A stretch of 32,559 nt of DNA. Source: Gemmatimonadota bacterium. Its GTDB lineage: Bacteria; Gemmatimonadota; Gemmatimonadetes; Gemmatimonadales; Gemmatimonadaceae. The translations under genes were made by a program, and so were the position numbers. Under the pieces are notes generated by a model that was not told the origin of the DNA, made no database searches, and saw only the letters and a program-made list of their open reading frames with translations. Numbering within the stretch: the first letter of the stretch is position 1; every line of letters starts with the position of its first letter. Where the stretch lies: NCBI GenBank assembly GCA_016794835.1, contig JAEUJL010000189.1, forward strand, positions 1 through 32,559, given 5' to 3'. This document shows positions 16,454 to 24,957 of this stretch, in pieces.

Positions 16454-18112
16454 ATGTCCAACCTGAAGTACCGACTGGGTTTGATCGCGGCCCTCCTCCT
16501 GGCGTCCATCTGGGCGCTGTTTCCGAGGACCGTGGTCGAGCGCGTCAACCGGGAGGGGGGAATCGCCCTCGACACCGTGCGCCGGGTCCCGCTGAAGCGC
16601 GGGCTCGATTTGCAGGGTGGCATGCACCTCGCGCTCGAGGTGGACGAAAGCAAGCAGGCCGTCGCAGACAAGAGTGACGCGCTGGATCGCGCCCTCAAGG
16701 TGGTGCGGTCGCGCATTGACCAGTTTGGTGTGGCGGAGCCCGTGGTGCAGAAGGTGGGCACCGACCGCATCATCGTGGAGCTGCCGGGAATCGACGACCC
16801 GGATCGGGCGCGCGCGGTGGTGGAAGCGCAGGCGTTCCTGCAGTTCCAGATCACCGATGAATCGCAGGCGTTCGAGAAGGCGCTGCCGCGCTTTGACCAG
16901 ATCGTGCGCTCGCGTGGAGGCGCTGCGCCCCAGGCGGCGACCACCTCAACGGACGTGGCCGCCGCTCCCAAGGGGCTCGACCTCTTCACCAAGAAGGACT
17001 CGGGTGCCGCGGGCGACACGACCAAGGCAGATACCGGCAGCGTCGCCGGACAGCTCGGCGGGGCAGGCAGCGTCTCGAAGCTCGTGGCGCCGGGCTCCAT
17101 CCCGGGCGAGTATCTGGTGGCGAACGCCGACGTGCCGGCGCTCGAGCGCATCCTCGCCATGCCGGAGATCCAGGCGGCGATGCCTCCGGGCCGCGAGCTG
17201 CTGTGGGGCGCCGACACGGTGTCCTCCGGTGCCGCGCCGTTCCGCACGCTCTACATGGTGGAGTCGCGACCGATCATCACCGGCGAGTACCTGGAAGACG
17301 CGAAGCCGAACCAGGACCCGATCCAGGGGACGATCGTCGAGTTCCGTTTCAACAACGAAGGCGGGCGCCGCTTCCGCAGCGAGACCGGGAAGAACGTCCA
17401 GAACTACATGGCGATCGTCCTGGACGACAAGGTGATGGGACAGCCGCCGGTGATCATCCAGGCCATCGGGGCCCGGGGCCAGATCACGATGACGGGGCGC
17501 CCGCTCCAGGCCGCGCAAGACCTCGCCCTGGTGCTCCGCGCCGGCTCGCTGCCGGTGCCGCTCAAGGTGGCCGAGGTCCGGCAGATCGGGGCGTCGCTCG
17601 GGCAGGACTCGATTACCAAGGGAGTGCTGGCGATGGTGATCGCCGTGGTGCTGGTGATCGTGATCATGATCGGGTACTACCGGTTTTCCGGGACCCTCGC
17701 GGTCGGCGCCCTGGTGCTGTTCATGGTCTTCACGATGGCGATGCTCTCCAGCTTTGGCGCGGTGCTGACGCTGCCCGGGCTCGCGGGCCTGGTGCTGTCC
17801 GTGGGTATCGCGGTGGACGCGAACGTGCTGATCTTCGAGCGCATCCGTGAGGAACTGGATCGCGGCAAGACGGTGCGCACCGCCATCGACGAGGGCTTCA
17901 AGCATGCCTGGAGCGCCATCGTGGATACCTCCGTGGCGACCATCCTGACTGCGGCCGTGTTGTACCAGTACGGCTCCGGCCCGGTGCGGGGCTTTGCGGT
18001 AACCCTTATTGCCGGTATCGCGGCGTCACTCTTCTGCGCCGTGTTTGTCGTCAAGACCTTCTACCTGGTGTGGCTGTCGCGCACGACGTCCGCGCAGACG
18101 CTGAGTATCTGA
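16454..18112 (+). CDS. secD: Protein translocase subunit SecD
   Basis: Proton-motive-force-coupled accessory subunit of the Sec translocon, acting with SecF after SecA. It has 552 residues. It has an N-terminal membrane helix (about 9-25), then [15 protein letters not shown] at the head of the large periplasmic P1 domain. A low-complexity Ala/Thr/Gly insertion lies near residues 155-215. After it comes a block of five membrane helices with the SecD signature [27 protein letters not shown]. yajC, often upstream, is absent. It overlaps secF at TGATG (18110-18114). Confidence 0.96.
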   Translation: MSNLKYRLGLIAALLLASIWALFPRTVVERVNREGGIALDTVRRVPLKRGLDLQGGMHLALEVDESKQAVADKSDALDRALKVVRSRIDQFGVAEPVVQKVGTDRIIVELPGIDDPDRARAVVEAQAFLQFQITDESQAFEKALPRFDQIVRSRGGAAPQAATTSTDVAAAPKGLDLFTKKDSGAAGDTTKADTGSVAGQLGGAGSVSKLVAPGSIPGEYLVANADVPALERILAMPEIQAAMPPGRELLWGADTVSSGAAPFRTLYMVESRPIITGEYLEDAKPNQDPIQGTIVEFRFNNEGGRRFRSETGKNVQNYMAIVLDDKVMGQPPVIIQAIGARGQITMTGRPLQAAQDLALVLRAGSLPVPLKVAEVRQIGASLGQDSITKGVLAMVIAVVLVIVIMIGYYRFSGTLAVGALVLFMVFTMAMLSSFGAVLTLPGLAGLVLSVGIAVDANVLIFERIREELDRGKTVRTAIDEGFKHAWSAIVDTSVATILTAAVLYQYGSGPVRGFAVTLIAGIAASLFCAVFVVKTFYLVWLSRTTSAQTLSI

Positions 18113-19137
18113 TGATTCGCATCTTCCACAACACCAGCTTCGACTTCATCAAGTGGTGGCGCCATGCGGCGATCGCCACGGTGGCGTTCATCGTCCTCGG
18201 GCTCGCCTCGTTTCTCGTCACTGGCGGCGTGAACTACAGCATCGAGTTCACGGGCGGCACCTTGATGCAGGTGCGCTTTGACGCCGACGCCGACGCCGCG
18301 GCCCTCCGCGAGGCGCTCGACGCCGGTGGCGTGCGGGGCGCCGAGATCCAGCAGTACGGGGGGGGCAACGAATACACCATTCGCGCACAGAACAGCGCCC
18401 AGGTGGCGGCACAGGACACCTCCGCCACGGCAATCGCGACAACGATCCGCAGCGCGCTCGATGCGAAGTTTGGCGCGGGCAAGTACAAGATCGAGCGGAC
18501 CGAAGCGGTCGGTCCCAAGGTGGGTGCGGAACTCAGCCGCGGGGCGGCGCTGGCCATGTTGCTGGCCTCGCTCGTCACGCTGGTCTACCTGGCCATGCGC
18601 TTCGAGTGGCGCTTCGGGGTCGCGGCCGTCCTTTCGACGGCCCACGACGTCCTGGTGACCCTGGCGTTCATCAAGCTCACCAACGTTGAAGTCTCGCTGG
18701 TCATCGTCGGCGCGATCCTCACCCTTCTCGGGTACTCCGGCAACGACACGATCATCATCTTCGATCGCGTCCGTGAGAACCTCAAGAAGGGACGCAAGGA
18801 GCCGCTGTACGACACGCTGAACCGCTCCATCAACGAGACCCTCCCGCGCTCCATCCTCACGCACACGACCACGCTGGCCGCGACGGTGGCGTTGTTGCTG
18901 TTCGCCGGCGAGGTGCTGCGTCCGTTCGCGTTGGTCATGACGTTCGGCGTCTTTGTCGCCACCTTCTCGTCGATCTACGTCGCGTCGCCCCTCCTCCTCT
19001 GGATCGAGCGCACCTTCCCGCGTGAGCCGTCAGGGAAGGGCGCGGTCAGCCGCACTGCGGCGATGGCCGAATCCGCGGCAGAGGCCACGGTGAAGGAATC
19101 AAAGCCCAGTCGACGGGTACCGGCCGGGGCGCGCTGA
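18112..19137 (+). CDS. secF: Protein translocase subunit SecF
   Basis: Partner of SecD, 341 residues. Begins [16 protein letters not shown] at ATG 18112, overlapping the secD stop by one base; the frame open from 18070 is secD shadow. An N-terminal membrane helix is followed by the periplasmic NYSIEFTGGTLMQVRF motif, then five membrane helices with the characteristic ILTLLGYSGNDTIIIFDRVREN and LPRSILTHTTTLAATVALLLFAG segments. The final ~35 residues are an unstructured basic/Ala-rich tail. A very strong hairpin follows. Confidence 0.96.
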   Translation: MIRIFHNTSFDFIKWWRHAAIATVAFIVLGLASFLVTGGVNYSIEFTGGTLMQVRFDADADAAALREALDAGGVRGAEIQQYGGGNEYTIRAQNSAQVAAQDTSATAIATTIRSALDAKFGAGKYKIERTEAVGPKVGAELSRGAALAMLLASLVTLVYLAMRFEWRFGVAAVLSTAHDVLVTLAFIKLTNVEVSLVIVGAILTLLGYSGNDTIIIFDRVRENLKKGRKEPLYDTLNRSINETLPRSILTHTTTLAATVALLLFAGEVLRPFALVMTFGVFVATFSSIYVASPLLLWIERTFPREPSGKGAVSRTAAMAESAAEATVKESKPSRRVPAGAR

Positions 19138-19148
19138 GCATGCCAGAC

Positions 19149-19178
19149 CAGGACCGCCGCGACGACGCGGCGGTTCTG
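19149..19178 (+). terminator. 13-bp hairpin after secF
   Basis: The arms 19149-19161 and 19166-19178 pair along 13 positions (one G-T) around the tetraloop ACGA. It starts 11 bases after the secF stop. No T-run follows (CTATCTAG). Likely end of the secDF transcript, with factor help. Confidence 0.5.
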
Positions 19179-19234
19179 CTATCTAGCCCCTGCGCCGTGC
19201 CGCCCCGCGCGCGCGCACCCCACGGACGCGACGA

Positions 19235-20020
19235 ATGACCGCCTTTGTCGACAGCCATTGCCACCTCGCGGACCCGGCCTTTGCTGACGACGCCGATGCG
19301 GTGATCGAGCGCGCGCGAACCGGTGGGGCACTGGCCCTGGTGGCCATCGGGGAGTCGCTCGCTGCGGCCTCGCGCGCGGAGGTGATCGCGCGCCGATACC
19401 CCAACCTCGTCTGGTGGACGGCAGGGGTGCATCCGCACGATGCGGCGGGGTTCGATCCGTCACGCGACGTGGCGCAAATCCGGGAACACCTCGCCCGGGG
19501 GGCGGTCGCGGTGGGGGAATGTGGCCTGGACTACCACTACGACCACTCGCCACGCGTCCAGCAGCGCCGGGCGTTCGCGGAGCAACTGGCGATTGCCTCC
19601 GACACCGGTCGGCCGGTGGTGGTGCATACCCGTGAGGCCGTCGATGACACCATCGCGATGGTTCGTGAGGCCGGCGCGCAGGGGATCCGGGGGGTGCTGC
19701 ACTGCTTCACGGGCCCCGACAACCTCATGGAGGCGGCGCTGGTGGCCGGGTGGTACGTCTCGTTCAGTGGCGTAGTCACCTTCAAGAAGTGGGACGGTGA
19801 CGCGATGATCCGCGACTGTCCCCCGGACCGGTTCCTCGTGGAAACGGATGCGCCGTACCTGGCGCCAGTCCCACATCGGGGCAAGCGCAACGAGCCGGCG
19901 TTCGCCAGCGTGACCCTGGCGCATGTGGCGCACGCACGGGGCCTCGAGGTGGCGGAGGCCGGGCGGCTCTGTGTGGCGAACGCGGCGCGGCTCTTCGGGC
20001 TGGCGGTGACGGCGCCGTAA
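19235..20020 (+). CDS. TatD-family metal-dependent DNase
   Basis: Amidohydrolase-fold nuclease of the TatD/YcfH group, linked to 3'-5' DNA processing and repair. It has 261 residues, typical. Metal ligands are visible: the SHCHLADP N-terminal HxH motif, GECGLDYHYD, VVVHTREA, VLHCFTGPD, and FLVETDAPYLAPVPHRGKRNEP with the catalytic Asp. It starts at ATG 19235, 97 bases after secF with a hairpin between. YcfH-type paralogues are hard to tell apart, so no symbol is given. Confidence 0.93.
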   Translation: MTAFVDSHCHLADPAFADDADAVIERARTGGALALVAIGESLAAASRAEVIARRYPNLVWWTAGVHPHDAAGFDPSRDVAQIREHLARGAVAVGECGLDYHYDHSPRVQQRRAFAEQLAIASDTGRPVVVHTREAVDDTIAMVREAGAQGIRGVLHCFTGPDNLMEAALVAGWYVSFSGVVTFKKWDGDAMIRDCPPDRFLVETDAPYLAPVPHRGKRNEPAFASVTLAHVAHARGLEVAEAGRLCVANAARLFGLAVTAP

Positions 20021-20069
20021 CCGTACAATCCGCGCGCGTTCCAGTCGGTCCCTCCAGCCCCTGCCATCC

Positions 20070-21743
20070 GTGTCGTTTCCCTCGGATATCGAGATTGCGC
20101 AGCAAGCGAAGTTGCGCCCCATCACCGACGTCGCCGCCGAGCTCGACCTGACGCCGGACGACCTCGATCTGTACGGCAAGTACAAGGCGAAGATCCCCCT
20201 TGAGATCACCCAGCGGCCGCCCCGTGGGCGCCTGGTCCTGGTCACGGCGATCAACCCGACGGCGGCCGGCGAGGGCAAGACCACGACGTCCGTGGGACTC
20301 GCCCAGGCGCTCCGCAAGATCGGGAAGCGCACCGCGCTCTGCATTCGCGAACCCAGCCTCGGCCCGGTTTTCGGCGTGAAGGGTGGGGCCGCGGGTGGCG
20401 GGTATTCGCAGGTGCTGCCGATGGACGACATCAACCTGCACTTCACCGGGGACTTCCACGCGATCTCGTCGGCACACGCGTTGTTGTCTGCGATGATGGA
20501 CAACCACCTGCAGCAGGGGAACTCCCTGAGCCTGGATCCCCGGCGGATCACCTGGCCGCGCACGATCGACATGAACGATCGGGCCCTCCGCAAGGCGGTC
20601 ATCGGACTGGGCGGGCCGGCCGAGGGGATCGTGCGCGAGGAGCGCTGGGTCATCATCCCCGCGTCCGAGATCATGGCGATCGTCGCCCTGTCGAATTCGT
20701 TCGAGGATCTCGAGCAGCGTCTGGCCCGCATCATCGTCGGGTCCACCGCCGGTGCCAACCGGCAGCCGGTGCGCGCCGGTGACCTCAAGGCCTCCGGCGC
20801 GATGGCCATGCTGCTGAAGGATGCGATTCGCCCCAACCTGGTCCAGACGCTGGAAGGGGGGCCGGCCTTCGTGCACGCAGGCCCGTTCGGCAACATCGCC
20901 CACGGCTGCAACTCGATCCTCGCGACGCGGGCCGGCCTCGCCCTGGCGGACATCGTGGTCACGGAGGCCGGCTTTGGCTCCGACCTCGGCGCGGAGAAGT
21001 TCTTCGACATCAAGTGCCGGGCCGGTGGCCTCAATCCCGAGGTGTCCGTCCTCGTGGCCACGGTCCGTGCCCTCAAGATGAACGGCGGGGCGAACAAGAA
21101 GGACCTCGCGCGCGAGGACCTTGGCGCCCTCGAGCGCGGCCTGCCCAACCTGCAACACCACATCGAGAACGTGAAGCAGTTCGGCACGCCGGTGGTGGTC
21201 GCGGTCAACCGGTTCGCCTCCGACTCTGATGCGGAACTGCAGATGGTGGCCGATTGCGCGCGCAAGGCGGGGGTGCGCGTCGCCCTCAACGAGGTCTTCG
21301 CCCGCGGGGGCGATGGCGGTGTTGAGCTGGCGCACGAGGTCATCGCCCTCCTCCAGGCCGGCGGGTCGAAGTACGCGCCGATCTACGACAGCGGCCGCCC
21401 GATCCGCGAGAAGGTCGAGACGATCGCTCGCAAGGTGTACGGGGCCGACGGCGCCGACTTCTCGCCAAAGGCCGAGCGCTCGATCGACTACCTCGAGTCG
21501 ATCGGCCTCGGGACGACCCCCATCTGCATGGCGAAGACGCAGTACTCGTTGACCGACGACGCCACGCGATTGGGCAGGCCGACGGGCTTCCGGATGACGA
21601 TCAACGAAGTCTACCCGGCGGCCGGTGCGGGATTCGTCGTCGCCCAGTGTGGGGACATCATGACGATGCCCGGGCTCCCGAAGGAGCCTGCCGCTGAACG
21701 GATGGCGGTCAAGCCCGACGGCTCCATCACTGGGCTCTTCTGA
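20070..21743 (+). CDS. fhs: Formate--tetrahydrofolate ligase
   Basis: ATP-dependent formation of 10-formyl-THF from formate, feeding one-carbon metabolism. It has 557 residues, the usual size. Motifs: NPTAAGEGKTTTSVGLAQAL (nucleotide loop), EPSLGPVFGVKGGAAGGGYSQVLPMDDINLHFTGD, and EGGPAFVHAGPFGNIAHGCNS. The C-terminal end MTMPGLPKEPAAERM is also diagnostic. It starts with GTG at 20070 with no clear Shine-Dalgarno. A TACAAT at 20024-20029 could be a -10 box, but no good -35 accompanies it. A possible link with the downstream selenium genes (formate dehydrogenases are common selenoproteins) is inference only. Confidence 0.96.
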   Translation: MSFPSDIEIAQQAKLRPITDVAAELDLTPDDLDLYGKYKAKIPLEITQRPPRGRLVLVTAINPTAAGEGKTTTSVGLAQALRKIGKRTALCIREPSLGPVFGVKGGAAGGGYSQVLPMDDINLHFTGDFHAISSAHALLSAMMDNHLQQGNSLSLDPRRITWPRTIDMNDRALRKAVIGLGGPAEGIVREERWVIIPASEIMAIVALSNSFEDLEQRLARIIVGSTAGANRQPVRAGDLKASGAMAMLLKDAIRPNLVQTLEGGPAFVHAGPFGNIAHGCNSILATRAGLALADIVVTEAGFGSDLGAEKFFDIKCRAGGLNPEVSVLVATVRALKMNGGANKKDLAREDLGALERGLPNLQHHIENVKQFGTPVVVAVNRFASDSDAELQMVADCARKAGVRVALNEVFARGGDGGVELAHEVIALLQAGGSKYAPIYDSGRPIREKVETIARKVYGADGADFSPKAERSIDYLESIGLGTTPICMAKTQYSLTDDATRLGRPTGFRMTINEVYPAAGAGFVVAQCGDIMTMPGLPKEPAAERMAVKPDGSITGLF

Positions 21744-21781
21744 GTTTGGTCCTCGCTTCCCCGTCTCCTTCGACCCTTCCC

Positions 21782-22162
21782 GTGCTCACGCCCATCCACA
21801 CCGATCACGCCCCCGCGGCGATTGGTCCGTACGCGCAGGCGGTCAGCGCCGGCGGCTTTCTCTTCACTGCCGGACAGATCGCGCTCGACCCGGCGACGAT
21901 GACCGTCGTCCCGGGCGACGTCGTGCCCCAGACGGAGCGCGTCCTGGCCAATCTCGGCGCCGTCCTCGCCCAGGCAGGATGCAGCTGGGCCGACGTGGTC
22001 AAGACCACGGTCTTCCTGCAGGACATGGCGGACTTTCCGCGCTTCAACGAGGTCTACGCGCGCGCGTTAGGCGACGCCCGGCCGGCGCGCTCCACGGTGC
22101 AGGTCGCCGGGTTGCCTCGCGGGGTGCTCGTGGAAGTGGAGGCGGTCGCCAAGCTGCCGTAG
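21782..22162 (+). CDS. ridA: RidA-family enamine/imine deaminase
   Basis: Hydrolyses reactive 2-aminoacrylate-type intermediates released by PLP enzymes. It has 126 residues from GTG 21782, matching the family N-terminus (MLTPIHTDHAPAAIGPYAQAV); a TTG at 21746 would add 12 unconserved residues. The key arginine lies in ARSTVQVAGLPRGVLVEVEAVA, and FTAGQIALDP and NLGAVLAQAG are also conserved. It follows fhs after 38 bases. The exact RidA subfamily (Rid1-7) is not determined. Confidence 0.92.
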   Translation: MLTPIHTDHAPAAIGPYAQAVSAGGFLFTAGQIALDPATMTVVPGDVVPQTERVLANLGAVLAQAGCSWADVVKTTVFLQDMADFPRFNEVYARALGDARPARSTVQVAGLPRGVLVEVEAVAKLP

Positions 22163-22182
22163 GCGCGCGCCCGCCGCGCGCC
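22162..22182 (+). terminator. 8-bp GC hairpin after ridA
   Basis: GGCGCGCG pairs with CGCGCGCC around a 5-base loop and starts in the ridA stop codon. CTTCCTCC follows, with no T-run. Weak evidence for an end of transcription before selD. Confidence 0.35.
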
Positions 22183-22198
22183 CTTCCTCCATGGCAGG

Positions 22199-22223
22199 TC
22201 ATGGGCCCATCTTGTGCCCATGA
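22199..22223 (+). promoter_or_regulatory. Hairpin enclosing the selD start codon
   Basis: TCATGGGC (22199-22206) and GCCCATGA (22216-22223) form a perfect 8-bp stem around a 9-base loop. The right arm contains the selD ATG (22220-22222), and no Shine-Dalgarno is visible. A 10-codon reading frame (ATG 22191) ends in TGA 22221-22223, overlapping the selD ATG. The arrangement could control initiation, but function is unproven. Confidence 0.5.
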
Positions 22224-23257
22224 CTGATCAACGCGCCCAGATCTTTCGCCTGACCCAGTTCGCCCGCTGCGCCGGTTGAGCCGCCAAGCTGGGTCCGGGT
22301 GACCTGGCCAAGGCGCTCGCGCCGCTCCCGGTGCGCGAACATCCAGACCTGCTCGTCGGACGCGAAACGTTCGATGACGCCGGGGTCTTCCGGCTGTCCG
22401 ATGACCTCGCGCTGGTGCAGACGGTGGACTTCTTCGCGCCCATCGTCGACGACCCGTATGCCTTCGGGCAGGTCGCCGCGGCCAATGCGCTCTCGGACGT
22501 CTATGCCATGGGAGGGGAACCGATCACCGCGATGGCCATCGTGGCCTTCCCGACCGGAAAGCTCCCGCTCGAGGTCCTCACCGAGATCATGCGCGGTGGC
22601 CAGGATGCCGTGACGGAAGCCGGAGCGGTCCTCGTGGGCGGGCACAGCATCACGGACGACGAGGTCAAGTTCGGCCTGTCGGTCACCGGGCGCGTGCACC
22701 CGGCGCGTGTGCTCACCAATGCCGGGGCGCGGCCGGGCGACGTGCTCATCCTCACCAAGCCGCTGGGGACCGGGATCATCGCGACAGCCGTGAAGCGCAA
22801 TGTGGCGGTCCCTGGGGCAGAAGCGGCGATGATCGCGAGCATGCGAACGCTCAACCGGGACGCCGCGCGGGCGGCGGTCGGCGCGGCACTGCGCTGCGCG
22901 ACGGACATCACCGGGTTCGGCCTGCTGGGGCATGCCTCGCACATCGCGCGCGCGAGCGGGGTGACGATGCACCTCACCCTCGCGGCCATGCCGACGCTGC
23001 CTGGTGTGGCCGAGGCACTGGCCGGTGGGATCGCCACCGGGGGGGCCGATCGCAACGCGGCATGGCTCGCCGCCGATGTGGACTGGGGCACGACCGATGC
23101 GGCCGGTCGCGCGCTGCTGGTGGACCCGCAGACCTCGGGTGGCCTGCTCGTCGCCGCCCCACCGGAGAGCGCCGACGGCTATGTTTCGCGCGTTCCGGGC
23201 GCGGTGGTCGTGGGGCGTGTGGCCGCGCGCGGGGAACACCTGATCGTGCTGGAGTAA
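22220..23257 (+). CDS. selD: Selenide, water dikinase (SelD), selenoprotein with in-frame UGA
   Basis: Makes selenophosphate from selenide and ATP, the selenium donor for Sec-tRNA. Reading through TGA at 22277-22279 as selenocysteine gives 345 residues. Upstream of it is MTDQRAQIFRLTQFARCAG; then U20 and AAKLGPGDL, i.e. the CAGUAAK active site with Cys17, Sec20 and Lys23, where other SelDs have Cys or Sec. Downstream are VQTVDFFAPIVDDPYAFGQVAAANALSDVYAMGG, VGGHSITDDEVKFGLSVTG, CATDITGFGLLGHA and LLVDPQTSGGLL, all diagnostic. A SECIS-like hairpin follows the TGA and selC lies 48 bases after the stop. Standard gene callers would start it at GTG 22331 and lose the active site. Confidence 0.95.
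22280..22308 (+). promoter_or_regulatory. Bacterial SECIS element in selD
   Basis: Directly after the UGA, GGGTC (22291-22295) pairs with GACCT (22301-22305), including one G-T, closing the loop CGGGT (22296-22300). An outer GCC/GGC (22283... region and 22306-22308) may extend it. Spacing from UGA to loop is 16 bases and a G is within the first two loop positions, agreeing with the known bacterial SECIS pattern for SelB recognition. The fold was done by eye. Confidence 0.65.
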
Positions 23258-23305
23258 CACGAAGAGCTTCGCCGGGCCCGAGCGGTCCCCGACGAATGAT
23301 GCTTG

Positions 23306-23402
23306 GGGAGCGGATGTGGTCTGGTGGCTGCCGTCGTCTTCAAAACGGCTGTGACCCGACGCTGTCGGGTTGGGTGGGTTCGATTCCCGCACGCTCCCGC
23401 CA
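23306..23402 (+). tRNA. selC: tRNA-Sec (anticodon TCA)
   Basis: 97 bases including an encoded CCA (23400-23402). The acceptor arm GGGAGCG pairs with CGCTCCC (7 bp, then a G-A opposition where bacterial tRNA-Sec usually has an eighth pair). Anticodon stem GTCGT/ACGGC holds loop CTTCAAA with anticodon TCA at 23340-23342. The long variable arm ACCCGAC-GCT-GTCGGGT is a perfect 7-bp stem. The T arm is GTGGG-TTCGATT-CCCGC with discriminator G23399. Long variable arm, UCA anticodon and G73 together identify selenocysteine tRNA. It lies downstream of selD in the same direction. AATGAT at 23295-23300 could be a -10 box, without a matching -35. Confidence 0.96.
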
Positions 23403-23448
23403 TCCTTTGCGTGTCGACACGGTGAACGTCTCACCCCGGAAACAGGTG

Positions 23449-24117
23449 ATGCAGTTGGTGCGTGCGTGCGTCGGGCTGGTGATGGCGGCGGGAACCCTGG
23501 CCGCGCAGCAACGGGATACCACTCGGCTGGCGCCGCGGGATACCACTCGGCTGGCGCCGCGGGACACCACCCGGCCGCCGGTGGCGCAGGACACGGTCCG
23601 GCGGCCGGTCGCGCGGCTGGTCGATCCGTTTGCGCCGCCGATCACGCCGCGGCGCGCCTTCCTGTATTCCCTCGCGGTGCCCGGGCTCGGGCAGTCGAGG
23701 CTCCAACGGCCAAGTGCAGGGGCGATCTACGTTGCGGTGGAGGCCATCTCCGTCGCGATGCTGGCGAAGTCGCGCTACGACCTCAACATCGCCAAGCGGC
23801 GCGTGCGCGAGTCGCTCGTGAAGAACTTCGCGTCCGGCCCCGAGGGGGCGACGTTCAAGGATGGGAAGCCGGTCGTGCAGGACACGGTGGTCAGCCGGTA
23901 TGCCCAGCCGACCAACGATGAGTTGCGCAGCCGCCTCAAGGCGCGCCGCCTGCACTACGAGGACTGGGTCGCCCTCCTCGCCTTCACGCACCTCTTCTCA
24001 GGGGCGGATGCCTTTGTCTCGGCCCACCTCTGGGACCTGCCGCGCCAGGTGGAGATGCGCACGCTGCCCTCCGGGGCGACCGGCGTCGGATTTCGCGTCC
24101 CGTTTCAGCCGCGCTGA
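23449..24117 (+). CDS. DUF5683-like secreted/membrane protein
   Basis: About 222 residues from ATG 23449; GTG 23422 or 23446 are alternatives. A signal-peptide-like N-terminus (residues 1-20, ending AGTLAAQQ) is followed by a Thr/Pro/Arg linker built from 24-base tandem repeats (RDTTRLAP). Then comes the segment PRRAFLYSLAVPGLGQSRLQRPSAGAIYVAVEAISVAML, which resembles the conserved PGLGQ-containing core of DUF5683 proteins and holds a membrane segment. A second hydrophobic stretch (VALLAFTHLFSGADAFVSAHLWD) is near the C-terminus. Function unknown; probably envelope. Its 3' end overlaps the convergent lpxH by 13 bases. Confidence 0.75.
   Translation: MQLVRACVGLVMAAGTLAAQQRDTTRLAPRDTTRLAPRDTTRPPVAQDTVRRPVARLVDPFAPPITPRRAFLYSLAVPGLGQSRLQRPSAGAIYVAVEAISVAMLAKSRYDLNIAKRRVRESLVKNFASGPEGATFKDGKPVVQDTVVSRYAQPTNDELRSRLKARRLHYEDWVALLAFTHLFSGADAFVSAHLWDLPRQVEMRTLPSGATGVGFRVPFQPR
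23513..23580 (+). repeat. 24-base tandem repeat inside the DUF5683-like gene
   Basis: Two identical 24-base units (23513-23536 and 23537-23560) and a degenerate third (from 23561). Each encodes an RDTTRLAP-type octapeptide in the linker after the signal peptide. The unit is a multiple of three, so copy-number change would keep the frame. Confidence 0.85.
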
Positions 24118-24869
24118 CGCCGCGGCTCCACCGCGATCGGGTCGCCCTGGGGATGGCGATGCAGGGCGATCGCTTCCTCGGTCACGCGCAGGTAGGTCGA
24201 GTCGCCCAGCCAGGTGCCGGCGTTCCCGTAGATCCCGCCGGTGGGGGCGCGTTCCAGGGCGGGGACGTGCGAGTGGCCAAACACCAGCAGGTCGAGCGCG
24301 GGGTCCGCGGTGAGGTCGCGGAAGGCGACGTCGCGGAGCCCCTGGCCGTTGTCTGCCGCGCTGTAGGTCCGGCTGGTGGCCGAGGTGCCTAACGCGATCC
24401 GGCTCGCCCAGTCGGGGTGGAGCAGGTGGCGAAACGCGCGGATCGCCATCGGGTTCCGCATGATCGGCCGAACGGCCCGGTACTTCCGGTCGGCTGCGCC
24501 GCGGAGCCCGTCGCCGTGGTCCACCCGGGCATGCCACCCCGCCATCTCCCCGCGCCACGTGGCGAGCGTGTAGTGCACGCCGGCGTCCTCCCGCAGGAAG
24601 TCGCCGCCCCAGCAGTCATGGTTGCCGGCGACCCACACCACGGGGATACCCGCGTCGGCGAAGGCGGCGACCTCGGCGAGCACCCGATACCCATGGCGCG
24701 GAATGACCGATCGCCACTCGAACCAGAAGTCGAACAGGTCGCCGTTGATCACCAGGGAGCGCGCATCGCGCCGGGCGGCCCGCAGGAACTCCACCAGGGC
24801 GAGTTCGGCGTCGCGACGCGCCACGCCGAGGTGCGCGTCTGAGATGATGTAGCACGGGGCCGGGAGCAC
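24105..24869 (-). CDS. lpxH: UDP-2,3-diacylglucosamine diphosphatase (LpxH-type metallophosphoesterase)
   Basis: Lipid A pathway step giving lipid X, peripheral at the inner membrane. From GTG 24869 it has 254 residues. Metallophosphoesterase motifs in order: [38 protein letters not shown] and [13 protein letters not shown]; the FDFWFEW sequence after GD is typical of LpxH. GTG 24869 was chosen over in-frame ATG 24923 and TTG 24935 because a good promoter (24876-24904) lies between them, placing transcription start at or next to GTG 24869. That would make the mRNA leaderless. It converges on the DUF5683-like gene. LpxH relatives with other substrates exist, so the symbol is likely but not certain. 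Confidence 0.85.
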   Translation of the reverse strand: MLPAPCYIISDAHLGVARRDAELALVEFLRAARRDARSLVINGDLFDFWFEWRSVIPRHGYRVLAEVAAFADAGIPVVWVAGNHDCWGGDFLREDAGVHYTLATWRGEMAGWHARVDHGDGLRGAADRKYRAVRPIMRNPMAIRAFRHLLHPDWASRIALGTSATSRTYSAADNGQGLRDVAFRDLTADPALDLLVFGHSHVPALERAPTGGIYGNAGTWLGDSTYLRVTEEAIALHRHPQGDPIAVEPRRQRG

Positions 24870-24875
24870 GCGCCG

Positions 24876-24904
24876 AGTATACGCGCTCCCGCGCGCCTTT
24901 ACAA
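24876..24904 (-). promoter_or_regulatory. Promoter for lpxH (leaderless geometry)
   Basis: On the minus strand: TTGTAA (-35, plus-strand 24899-24904), exactly 17 bases, TATACT (-10, 24876-24881). The GTG of lpxH begins seven bases after the -10 box, where transcription normally starts. Confidence 0.65.
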
Positions 24905-24957
24905 AGCCCGGCGGAGCACGCATCTTCGCGGTCAATGCTACGGCCCTGAGGAGACGG

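Noticed and set aside
19460-21343. 627-residue minus-strand open frame opposite tatD and fhs
   Set aside because: Shadow of two conserved plus-strand genes in GC-rich DNA; composition is Arg/Pro/Ala-rich with no domain signature.
21782-22162. RidA as part of the microcompartment cluster
   Set aside because: Some BMC loci include RidA-like proteins, but here it is about 2.8 kb away, next to fhs, with selD, selC, a DUF5683-like gene and an opposite-strand gene between.
22331-23257. SelD starting at GTG 22331 as a shorter Cys/Sec-free protein
   Set aside because: It would lack the conserved N-terminal active site, which is present upstream in the same frame across one TGA, and a SECIS hairpin and selC support read-through.
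23513-23580. Short direct repeats as a possible CRISPR array
   Set aside because: Units are adjacent without spacers, in frame, and encode a linker peptide.
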